Positions 1 to 11,000 of a DNA stretch of 64,000 bases are shown here, one piece after another (positions within the stretch are counted from its first letter, which is position 1; the number at the start of each line of letters is the position of its first letter). The notes beneath the pieces are model-generated. The model was given only the letters and a program-made list of their open reading frames with translations, was not told the origin of the DNA and made no database searches. The stretch comes from Opisthorchis felineus (lineage: Eukaryota; Platyhelminthes; Trematoda; Opisthorchiida; Opisthorchiidae), in contig SJOL01007345.1 of the NCBI GenBank assembly GCA_004794785.1, forward strand, positions 255,306 through 319,305, read 5' to 3'. Position numbers and translations under genes: made by a program.

Positions 1-609
1 TTCGTCAGACCTCTAACCATTGACCAACCTGGTATGAGAGACTCTGTGAGTGTCTCGGGGACACCCCCCAGTATAGCTCAATGGGTCGCTGAGGTGCGCA
101 AACCGTCACACCACGGTAAGGTCCAGTCTCTTCGTGACGGGCCCACTATCTCCAGTCCTATTTAATTTCGTGATCGGTGAAATAATGAGGCGAACGCTGG
201 AAGGTCTTCAAAACTCCGGTGTTCAAATAGTCTGTGATGAGAATCTTGTCGATCCAGAGTATGTAGACGACATCGTCCTCGTCTTCGAAGGGGAGAAGGC
301 ACAGGTGTTATTGGACGAACTAATCAAAGTCATTCCGTCCTTTGGACCCACAACAAATAAGGTCATGCTGCTGGACATGCAGTCACTAAACACGCCACTT
401 ACAATCCAGGGAGAGGCACTGGAAGTTGGGAGCGTGTTACGTATCTTGGAAATTGTATTAGTTCTGATTTTGTCACGAAGAGACTGGACCTTACCGTGGT
501 GTGACGGTTTGCTCACCTCAGCGACCCATTGAGCTATACTGGGGGGTGTCCCCGAGACACTCACAGAGTCTCTCATACCAGGTTGGTCAATGGTTAGAGG
601 TCTGACGAA
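1..609. repeat. Fold-back inverted repeat around a retroelement fragment
   Basis: Bases 1-138 are the reverse complement of 472-609 with one mismatch (a C/A difference in the GAGGTGMGCAAACC stretch). The 333-bp loop carries reverse-transcriptase coding sequence. The left arm begins at the first base of the window, so the palindrome may extend further left. The arms are far more alike than any other repeat pair here, which points to a very recent event or an assembly artefact. The arms themselves are not recognised. Confidence 0.9.
134..532 (+). pseudogene. Non-LTR retrotransposon reverse transcriptase fragment
   Basis: The translation starts at the RT block GPLSPVLFNFVI. It continues through a catalytic-site variant EYVDDIVLVFE (YVDD instead of the YADD of the LINE at 20-21 kb) and a thumb-region stretch with TIQGEALEVGSV. 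The frame then slips near 440-450: in another frame the sequence reads TYLGNCISSD, the expected continuation of the family motif. Palms A and B upstream are missing and everything past about 472 is replaced by the right arm of the fold-back. It is a dead fragment. The family (CR1/RTE-like, common in trematodes) is assigned from motif recall, not from a search. Confidence 0.75.
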
Positions 610-1269
610 CACAGTCCCCTGGTCCTCCAGGTTGGGGGTTGGAACCATCACTTCAAGGTAGCCTTTGAGTGCGGTTGGTCTGTGTGGGTAGGTTAGTGCT
701 CAGATTGTTGGGCAAGGGGAGGGTCTACGTGAATTGTGGTTGGGTTGGAATTTCTCCCGCTTCTGTCAATTGCTCCTCTTGACTGGCAGCCGCATACAGC
801 AGCTTGTCAATTCGGCTTATATAAAGCCGCCCTCTACATGTTCGCCAACTCTACGCCCGCTGGAGCTGCACTGGGGTGCCTGATAGCCTCCACCACCCCG
901 ACCATTACTCACTGTCGTTTGCATCATAGTGCTTGTTTTAGGACCTCCACACTTTTTTGATGTGTTCCATGTCCCGTATCTAGAGCACCTCTTGCCATCG
1001 CCAACTTTTCGACTAGTGGCTGATGTTTGTCTACATCTCTTGGAGCTTCAGTCGTTTGGATAAGCTCTCTCAGGCAAGTATAGACGAACTCAGCACACAA
1101 ATCCAGTTCAGCTGCCTTATGATCATCCAAAAGAGTTTCATCCCAAGTCAGCTGACGATCTAGGTTGAATTCTGCTGAAATTGATACGTATCTTTCACCA
1201 ATGCTTGTCTGCACTACTGGAACGACCGTGTGGTCTGAACGCAGACAACTGAGTGCCATGGGATATTCG

Positions 1270-1353
1270 CGCCCTCCTGGCTGGAACTCACGTGATACTG
1301 CCTGCACGTGGCTAGAAACCGTGCAGCAAATGGCACGCAGCCGATCCCAGTGA
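1270..1353 (+). pseudogene. 3' coding tail of a non-LTR retrotransposon
   Basis: The reading frame gives PPGWNSRDTACTWLET followed by VQQMARSRSQ and a TGA. This matches the C-terminal signature of the LINE family that reads LPGWGPRD then RSQWRS at 20.0 kb on the minus strand. The TGA falls where that family has Trp. Bases 660-1269 between this tail and the RT fragment at 134-532 show no continuous LINE coding sequence, so the two pieces probably do not come from one simple insertion. Confidence 0.6.
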
Positions 1354-4300
1354 CGCGCATGCTCTCATTTTCTAGCCGAATTACCTAGCTAAAGTTCACC
1401 TGTCGTGCACTGAATTTACATCGGTTGATGTTCGCGAAGGACGCTGGGGTAGTCCCGCTGATCGCACTTCTACAGGATGCTCAGATGTGTTTATTTAATG
1501 CAGTCCCGAGATATAGCATCGTCTTCGTTAAGGCATAGGCCTTCTTCGCAGTAAGTTCCTACCCTTCCGTCTTCTTTCCACTCTTCACAAGAAAGAAAGT
1601 CAAGCACCATTAGATGTTACTGGTGTATTGTTGTCAGTGTTGATGATGAGTCACAGAGTCTGGTTTTTGTAAAACCCAGCCAATTATGAACTGTGGTTAT
1701 TATGACCTTACAATTTTATTGACCGGGGGAAGAATTACTAAAGCGCCTTCTACGAAACCGTGAGAACCTTTCGTTTTTCCCACGATACTGTCACTCGCTG
1801 GTAGACTTGTGAGCCAGTACCTACTTTATACGACTCCTTGCTAGGCGAGAATCGACAGGTTACGCTCTATAAGGTTCTCGAAAAATTCCCGTCTCGGTGT
1901 TCATTGTGGTTCTTTAGACAGACGGGTCTGTAGTTCCTAGAGGTTAGATTCGTGATAGTTTTGAATGAGTACTACCGTATCAGAATCCAGTCACTGGAGA
2001 CTAGGTTCTCCAGTGTAGCCTATAGAGTCCAGCGACTAATGACACCAAAGCTCAGAAATTGATTTTACCACAGATCGGTACACGTTTTGTGGATCAGTTG
2101 ATTTTGCTGGATTCAACTGCTTTTACTCCCTGTACTTTTTACCGATAATCAATACTGCATCCCGCACTCTAACCGGTACACTGTAGTTGACAGATTTGTC
2201 TCCGTCCCATTGTTAAGTATAATTATATCATATATATTGTATATATTATTATATATTATGTTTCATATATATGTATATTATATCATTATAAAGATTTCTC
2301 TGCTACGCGGAAATTATCCTCATGGTCGGTTTCCTAACCTTGCCTCCTTAGTATAGTATGGGACTGAACGTATTCGTGGAGTTTTTCACGATTTCTGGCT
2401 GCTCTCTTGGCTTGAGTTAACTTACCGTGTGATATCAGTATTTGTGTTTGTCTGTTTACAACCACGGAACCGTTTGGGGCCAAAATTATCTCCTGTTCCA
2501 GGTCAGTTCTTGCGTCTCTTCTCGCATGAAGGTCTTGAGTTCCGATATTGTTTTTCTCTATCGACATACGTTCTGTCTCTAAATTTATTGGGATTGTTCT
2601 CACATTCAGCTAGCGTTTATCCGTATTTGCCTCTCTCCACGTTAATTTGTTACTGTAACTGTTGCTGTAACGTCGTACTATAGGTACTATATGGGTAGGA
2701 GGCGATGCAGACCCTGCAGCAAGTTACAAGGCATCAAAGTCAGGTAATAACTGTCCGAATCTGCTCCGAAGCCTGCTCACCAATAATCTCAGTATTTTAT
2801 TGTACAGTTGAAGTTAAACGCAAATCATTCATTTGTTTTTAGCCAGCATTTGAGATAAACGATCGGGGCACTTTAACAAAGCAACGCCCGGCTGACACAA
2901 GCTGCCAAAAAAAACGGTGAAGTACCCAAACAATTACACTTAGGCGATTTAGAAAAGCTGATGCAAGATTTGGGACAGCATCCAGTAAGATTGTTTGTAC
3001 ACTGATAAAAACGTAGTGGTTTTGTTGAACAAAATGAGAGTTTACAGGAGCGAACCGATGCTTTTTCGTGGTCGATTTTCGAGGGTTACAACACGTACCG
3101 TCTAGGTCTGGGTTTGTTTTCTTTAATAGCCCTATCTGGGTGAAACGCTGTGATCGCTTTCCACGATCAGTCCCTCAAAGGTCGCCTTGGTAGAGCCATT
3201 CTAAGACGATACGCCTGAGGGATCTTTGCTTTTTACCCTCTGGTTGTGCTTCGGGCTACTATGCTAGACATATCTGCAGTATTATGGTGTTCTAAGTCCC
3301 TGGACAGTACTGCAGAGGCCTCTTTGGTCTCTGACACTGGGCGGTTCATAGAAGAATGAGCTAGGCGGACTCCAATGTATAGTACCTACGCGGTTATCTA
3401 CGCCTCTGGTTTGCATTGGTTCCTACATTCCGTTCCTCTCTTGCTAAATTTGTTCTTTCAGTCCCTTCCGTGGTGTTAGTCTTCCTGCATAAGCCCTTCC
3501 TACTTTATTCCGATTACTTTTGATGATGTACTCCTCTCCCATAGTTCCTTCCTTATTATAATTTGGTCCGTTTACCCCTGTGCAGAGGCAGATCTTCAGA
3601 TGCGTCCATTCCTTTTGTTTGCTTGCCTGATCATGATAACATGGTTTGTTGGTTGTACCGACATCCCCCGTACGAGACAATATCATCTGACTAATCTGAT
3701 TAAGGGATTAGAGGTTGGCTGTGCGCTGCTGGGTGCTTTTGTTGACCCTGTGCGTCTCGCCCAATTCCTTGTGATATCTCGGCAACCCGAACAGACACTG
3801 ATTAATTTTGCTTAGTCGATATAAAGCTGAAAAACGGGTGCGCTGAGTTCACTATACGGTATATCCTAGCAAAATCGACAAACATGACATCCAATTCGAT
3901 CTTTCACATGAAGATGAGGGCGGTGTGGAACGTAGATTCGATTGTGTGAGATATCACTTGATGCCATCATTCGAGCGTACTGTGCGCAATGCGACGTTGA
4001 AATATTCGGCGTGCCGGTCCACAAGTCCGATATGGAGGGTTGTGGGTAGTAAAAAGTCATCAATAAAACGAAATGGATTTAACTGACCGCAGTGTCACCA
4101 GTGCAGCAACGTTTAGTGCGTGTAAATGTTCTCACTTACTTCTTTTGGGCGAGTAAAATCTATGTGGAGCGGTCAGGGCGGAATTCACGAAATTGCGAAA
4201 TGACCTGTTAGTGCTACAATCAATTCTAAGTGCCTGTATGGGTGTTTTATACTTAATACTGGTCAAGATGACTAAACCCTTGAGAGAGAGATCTCGTGAG

Positions 4301-4962
4301 GGGGATGACCATTGCGGTAAATTTTGTGGACGAGTCGTTATACATGTAGCGTGACTATGCGCGAGACAGTTTATCAGCTGGATGTTGCGGCAAAGCATCT
4401 ATGATAGTGGCAGCAATCAGTGCGGATATCCGTGCTGAATTTGTTCCGGGGAACCAAGCCGACCGAACAACCTGATGAATGGGTAAAGAATGACAACTCG
4501 GGCTACCCGACTAGTGTTTCTGACTTATTCGTGTTTAAGATGACTGAAACCCCTGTAAGTCTCGTTAGTGTTCTTCCTCAAAGTTAATTAGTGTACTAAA
4601 CATCCCTCCAATTCCTAGCCGTCCATCAGTTGGTATATTATCGATGGGCAAACCTATAAGAAGTGCACGGTGTATGGCTGATGATGCTGACTAGCCTCAT
4701 CGGAAAGATGAGTGTCAGTTAGTTATATTTATTACTCTTTGGGTAACATTTTTGGCAAGTCCCCGTGGATTTTCCAATTTCAGATGCTTTTCTATTGGTA
4801 CCACTTCTTCGATTTTCTCTCCTGTTCACCATTGTCACGGAGATTTTGTTTTTGCCATGATTGCTGTGTTGAAAAAATCATACATCCGTATCATATTTCT
4901 AACATTTTGGCGTCAAAACTCTACTATGAAATCTGTCTTGTCTCTTTTTTTGCCCCCTAAAG
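1354..4962 (+). other. Probable 5' intron sequence of the plus-strand tropomyosin-like gene
   Basis: This lies directly upstream of the first recognisable exon (exon 4). I looked for a 134-nt exon 3 ending in phase 2 and for tropomyosin heptad sequence, and found neither. It contains an AT-rich tract at 2218-2292 and scattered short open frames that I cannot assign. Upstream exons 1-3 are expected before position 1. Confidence 0.4.
2218..2292. repeat. AT-rich low-complexity tract
   Basis: About 75 bp made almost only of A and T with imperfect TATA/ATAT runs. No gene or regulatory role can be assigned. Confidence 0.8.
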
Positions 4963-5080
4963 TCACTGGCGCGGCATCGAAAACCGACTACACACGTACG
5001 ACAAAAACATAGAAGAGCTTGAAAAGACAGCCAGTGATGCCAATTTTGCTGCAGAAGAAGCCGATCGAAAGTATAAGGAG
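4963..5080 (+). CDS. Tropomyosin-like exon 4 (118 nt)
   Basis: The acceptor is a pyrimidine tract ending CCCCCTAAAG. One base completes a split codon, then 39 codons follow, including GIENR and the hallmark EEADRKYKE at the end. The donor is GTGAGT. In the family this exon covers about residues 125-164. Phase (in 2, out 0) and length match the minus-strand exon at 32395-32512. Confidence 0.88.
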
Positions 5081-8000
5081 GTGAGTCATTACTGATGCGT
5101 CGCATACCGCAATTTTCCGATCCCTGCTTCTGCTGCCCCGCGAACAGCTTGCAACAAAAAACTCCAAATTTCTCTGATTATATATATATATATAGTGCTT
5201 GACACTAAACGAAAAAAGCGCAAAAAGGCCTACAGATAACGAATAAGTTGAACAAAGTAATTGAATCAGTACGTTTTTGCGAATACGCGACTGAATGCGG
5301 TTTCGAGCTACCTGTCAGTTGGGAGCAGTAAACGGTCATCATCTTTTACCTCAGCTAGGGAGCCAAGTGTTACGGAGCGGTGTGCTTTCACGTTCCACTC
5401 TCAGGTTGTTCGTTCATTGTCTGCTTCATTGTCTTTCCGTCTCAGGAGTTGCGGAGAAGGCACACCATGGAAGTCATTACACAATGCTCAGTCAGGTGGA
5501 CTGATAACCAACCCACCGAAGCTCATCGTACGTTGGCCAGACCACTTCAAACAACAGCTCCACTGGCCGTAGCTCACCGCATCTAAGTCCCAGTTTCCCA
5601 TGGGCCGCGACATAGGTCATGATGTGTTAACAGAATTAGCTAACCGCAAAAGGCACAAGGTAACGGGTCCGAACGAACTATTGTCCGCATTATTTAAAGA
5701 TGTCGGCTCCAGCACTAACTACACACCACACCGCGTTGCTGATGCTGAAGGAAAACCTGTTGAATAGAGCGCTGATATCATCACCAGTAATCACGAAAAG
5801 GATCAGCGTTAAGAGTGATGCAACTACGGTGGGGTAAGCCTAGTAAATGTTTCTAGATTTCTGGTATCCGGCATCCTTAGAGGACGATGCTCTTAGTGCG
5901 AACACATTATCCTTGAGGAACAAGCTGGTTTTCGATCGGGTCTGGGATCTGTTAATTACGTTGCATCATATGACAGGGATTCTCTTGGTCTTCCTGGATA
6001 TCACAACTGTTTAGAATCGGTTGACAGCACCATCCTGTGAGACCGCTTGCGAACAGAAGTCTCAATATCGTGAAAACGTACTCTTCCACTTTGTGACACG
6101 TGCATGCCTACAGAGCGTTCAGCTGTAGCACCCTTTCGGTGCCTAGCTGCCATGCCACCCAAAGGAAGCACGAGGGCTGGTATACTGCCAGGTTGCCCAA
6201 GCCTAGTCAGGGGAAGTCGAGAGGCGGAGGTCGGGTTCGAACCACGGACCTTCCGGTCAGTAAATTCGCGCTCTGACCACTGAGCCATCTCGCCCCTGCC
6301 TACGGAGCTCTTCTGTCTTTCTGTGTATCGGGGTTCTGTATCGGGCTGCTTGATTTACCCGTTTCCGTTCAACTGCGTTATGGACAATGCTTCTACCTAT
6401 TCAACATATCATGGCACTGAACTTCCAAGAGCTTCACTTCGAGGTCCATACTATGCAGACGTGGTCCTGATGTGTGTTGACAGGTTGCCCTCGAAAAGCT
6501 AACAACCTTCATCTGTTGATTGCTTTTGATCTTCTCATAGAAGTGTAGAGCTATGGTACGTTGCTGCCCAGTTCACACATCCGTCCTCACACTCAAAGGA
6601 ACTGCTCCCGAAGCGATGGAGTGATCTACGTACTTGAGAAGTTGCTTCAGCAACAAAGATATTCCTGGTGAAACAGGCATCCGCACTGGTAAACCTAGAG
6701 TCGCACGTGTAAATCTTCGTTATCTCTGGCGATGTGATGTCAGCTCAACATCTAGTGATCACTTGTACGGTACTTTTGTACTTGCTTTGCTGCTATGCGG
6801 ATAAGAAAGTTTGGTGGAACTGAAAATATCAAGAGTCTGGCCGCTTCGATCATCACCACCTGCCAAACATTGCTGGTACATGATAGGAACGAGCAAGTCC
6901 GTCTATGGGCGTTTGCTGGACGGCGCATCACCAACTACGCTTATTTGAACATGTTTTAGGAGTGCCTTGTCATCAACTACCCGAAGAAGCACTATTCACT
7001 CCGAGCAGAAGATTAATGAATGACTTTTCGCAACTTGTGTGGGCATAGATTCTGCCGGATCTTCTCGAAGGCTCGGTTAATGGCCTGGAGAAGGCGGCTG
7101 TTTTGGCTTCGGGAAATGGTACGGAATCGACATCGTTGTTATGTTTCATCAACATGAACCGAACTAACTTTCTTCTTATGTTCCGTTTCTTTTTCCTTGC
7201 TCTGTATATTATGGCGCACGGGCCTACTACCTTGTACTAGGCTGCCCTGTATATGTGTTTTCTAGAAATATACCTGGTGGAAATAAACGAATGCCGAATA
7301 CTGCCCTGGCCTCAGTAGAAGGTTTGCGCAGAAGGCTCTATCCGGAGGCTTTGGCCGGAGAACCTAATTTACAAGGCAGCAAGGCGAAGCACAGTGCCTG
7401 ACAGCCCTTAACTGTTATAATATTTCAGGCCCTTCAGGTGGCACGAAACCATTAAAGGGTTTCAGTGTATCCCACGAACACACCCGCCGGTGAACGCCAC
7501 GCAGGTCGATCATGAATGGCTTCAATTAACAGACTCCATGTTCCATCCTTGTCATCTGTTATGGTGATACCGGTGACAGGCAGTTGTAGGGATTCTTCGA
7601 TGACTTTTGTTTGCGATGAATTTAACAGGAGCTGTTCATGTATCTTCGTCCGGAACCTAATTTTGGTAGAAGTAGAGGTGTCAGTGACTCTCAGGTCAGC
7701 CACCTGCCTTGACACGATGCTGTGATTCGGCACTTTCGGCTTTTTAAGGAAGCCAATATTCTTGCGCTCTAGTATTATTTCTGCTGTTCGTACACAACTG
7801 CCTACTCCCCGCTAGACTTTTGTATAAACGAGAGGCCATCCCCCAATCGCAAACCGGCGATGCGCCCTGCGGCATGTAGCTTTCTTCCATCGCGCGAACT
7901 CCGGTATCCGGGTATCAGGCACATGCTACACTAGCCTAGTACATACAGATGGATGTCCTAATCAGACCGATCAGGCAACCTTCTTATCGGGCCCATTTAA

Positions 8001-11000
8001 TCTCTATACACTACCAACTTAGTGAGCCAAACAGGTGCAACCCGCTACTTTTTCACGACTAGTCATCCCGTGTGCTATCATGGAGGTCATCTTCACGGAG
8101 TTTCTAGTGTGCACTAGCAGTGTGGTAGCCAAATTTTCTTGTTGAAGCATGGTACTCGGAGGGAGTTATCTGCAAGACGACGTAGTTAGGTTGTGGAGTG
8201 CATGTCGTAAACGTTGCTGCTGTATGGTGACTCTGGACGCCATCGACATCTGGCTTGAACACCGGTTTGGTCGGGCTACGGCAGGGCATACGGTCTCCAG
8301 AAATATCACTCGCACTATAGGAGCCCGTTGGAATCTAAAATGCCAGAGTACCATCTTACACAAAACACTCTTTTTATCCCACGGGCGATCAGTTTCCTCG
8401 TGCCTCTCATTGACAGCAATGTTCCAAGAATCAAACGAATATCCTTATAAAATATGAAAGCAGGAAATGTAGAGTGTGGGTATCCGATCCGAAAACTCCT
8501 GTTTTGCTGGAAGCAGTCAGGACTAAACTACGGATACCTTATGAGCTGCTAAAGAATACCGTGTTGCTGTAAGGCAAATCCAGTGGCTTGACTAATATGT
8601 CATGTAACCATATAATACAAAGTAAAAGTATCCCCCTTTCAGGGACCCCTCCGGAGACACCACTTTTATCAAGTGGCTAAGCGTGGTTAATCTTTTGTTC
8701 TTTGTAGAGTTTTTCTCACTAGTCACACCACGCTGATCGTTTTTCTACAACGCAACACCCTAGGTCGAACGTACTCTCACTTCTACGGAGGAGAACCTAC
8801 ATGTGGCGGAATCCAGGGTCGCGGCGACAGAAAAGTAGGTCCCAAATGAGAATACTGTTTTTGTTTGCCCTCCGGGCTCTGCGTGTTGTCCAAATGGTCT
8901 CGTTCCGTATCACAACAACATCAACAAAGCAGGTCGCTTTACACTCTCACTCTCCCACCATCGATCTGATGCAGATGTCAAACAATCGTCCCTTCTTTTA
9001 TCCTTGCCTGTTGCCTCAATCTTTTCATAACCCTCCTGCAGGTCCCATGTTAGCGAAAGAGAATCTTAACTGTTGATACACAACGACCAGTGACAACCAA
9101 ATAGACGACATTAGAGCGAGAGCATACAGTCGATTCGGAACAGACGGAACACAGTGTAGTTGCCTTTATCCTCAAATGTATTCCGCAAGTATGATGAACT
9201 CAAAAACAAAACAAGTGGAACAGTATGATGTACGATAGCAACAACTTCAATATTTACATTCTGGAACTCCATTGTAATATTGCTCTGACGCAATAGTCAA
9301 TGAGTCTCGGTCACACTGGCTGAGTAACAGTGATATGCTTGCTCAGGGTGATGGTCCGTTTATACAGAACCCACTCATTTGTATCAAGCGCTAAGTCTGT
9401 CTTAAATAACCGGTTATTTGAAACCTGGTGCCTCAAAGTCCCTCTAGAGAACTTCCAAGAGCAACCATCCTTGGTGGTTGTCTCTCCTGGTGGAAACAAC
9501 TGCGTAATGAATTTAACTGCAATAGCCCCGTTACAATCCGACTCATGTTTGGCAGACGAAGACCGCTTGGTTTGCAACAGATTTTACTGCGTAGAGATTC
9601 CGAGTGACGATACTAAAAAAAGCTAAATCTACTTTTTGAGCGAGTACCAGTCAACCAAGAACGGATTAGAGTTATCGGCACAACTGATGGATCATAAGAT
9701 AATGGACAACAAGAGTGATCGATGCGCCAGCACGCGTCCATGTCCTTGGATTAGGGTAAAGGCATAAGAATCACCAGAAACTCCAACCTGGAGAACCTCC
9801 ATCCCTCTGAGTAGGCCGTGCAGTAGTGACATTTATGGGGGGTGTATTCTTTAAAATGAATTTTAAAGGCGTGTCTCTGCAGCATGTTTTTACTGCACAC
9901 AAAATGAATTTGTGTTTTAGGGCTACAGTTGCAAATGCCCCCTTTCCCTACCGATTATTCTCTCCTTCCTAACGTAGCCGAATCAAAGAAATGGAAGCAA
10001 CTTTGAAGCAGCTCACTGGTTCACTGAAGGCATTGGAAATCAAGCAAGAAGTGGTGCGTATCAGTCTTTCCAACAGTTGGTCTATTTGTTCTTGTTTTCC
10101 TTCGTCTTCTGATAAATTCCCCCTACGTTACATCTCAGTTGTTGTCCGCTGGCTTTTCTAACAAACCATCATTCTCGTGTCCCAGCCTAAATTTGCACAC
10201 AAAGGCCAGTGAACAATATGCAGGCAACTTTATGCAATTTTCTCTCCGTGTAATGGACACCGACCAAGGTCGTCCAGACCCTATAAAAGAGCAGCCTCCC
10301 TTTGGTTGTTCCGTTCTCAGTTCCACTAATTACACACGATCGGTTCCGAATGGAACAAGAATATGCACTTTTTTATCTGCCCAGAACGATCCCTCAACGC
10401 ATATCTGCAGACGGATCTTAGTTGATTAGTTATGGTGTATTTATCGTGCACTTATGGGTAGTGTGTAACGTTTAGACAATGTGTTGCGATATCTCAAATA
10501 TCGTACCAACTGCAACCTTAAGCGGCCTGGTGAGGGTCAGTTGTACCGGACCACCGTAAACAAGCGATTCAACTGAATTCAGCTGAGTCTCCTGCCAAAA
10601 CCAAATTCATGTCCAAATGGGAATGTTTGTCGAAGTCTGTTCAATTTGTGTTCATTTAAAACAAGGTTGAGAGAAACTCGGGTGTGCGTCTACCTTACGA
10701 GCCACAAGAAGAGCGAAATAGGTCGTGGGCTGTCGAAGAATCTCCAGCAACCTTATGAGCAGCGTGTTATTCATGGTCATCTTTCGTATTTTGATTAGAT
10801 ACCGTCATACCGTTATCGGTATGACGACCCTGAGCTAGTTTCCGGTAAAGGAACAATCATAGGCACATGGACTGTATTCACACCCAAAACCAGTTGGAAG
10901 CCTTGTACATGCAAGCCATATTTAACAGTCCGGGAATTCAAATGGTTTCTGAACACCTATCGGGAAACGGACACAACGATATAGCCGGCTATTGAGTCGA

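Noticed and set aside
223..651. 142-residue minus-strand open frame at the left end
   Set aside because: It is the complement of the RT fragment plus the fold-back arm. The plus-strand RT motifs identify the real coding strand.
924..1307. 127-residue minus-strand open frame
   Set aside because: Its start overlaps the LINE C-terminal tail read in the opposite strand (REFQPGG is the complement of PPGWNS). No domain recognised.
1504..1550. Possible 47-nt exon with good TGCAG acceptor and GTAAGT donor, phase-compatible with tropomyosin-like exon 4
   Set aside because: The product (SRDIASSSLRHRPSS) has no heptad pattern and no similarity to tropomyosin exon 3. Probably chance splice signals.
2843..2984. 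Candidate exon with a TTTTTAG acceptor and GTAAGA donor encoding LGDLEKLMQDLGQHP
   Set aside because: The frame needs a shift at an A8 run, its length is not a tropomyosin exon length, and the frame that would join exon 4 has a stop.
6240..6296. tRNA gene
   Set aside because: A and B boxes are present, but the cloverleaf does not close, a non-tRNA body follows and TSDs flank the whole unit. It is the head of a SINE.
7452..7733. Val/Thr-rich minus-strand frames at 7.5, 9.4, 31.3, 40.6 and 61.4 kb as members of one beta-sandwich domain family
   Set aside because: By-eye similarity is too weak to separate from composition bias. No shared splice context or conserved Cys/Trp framework.
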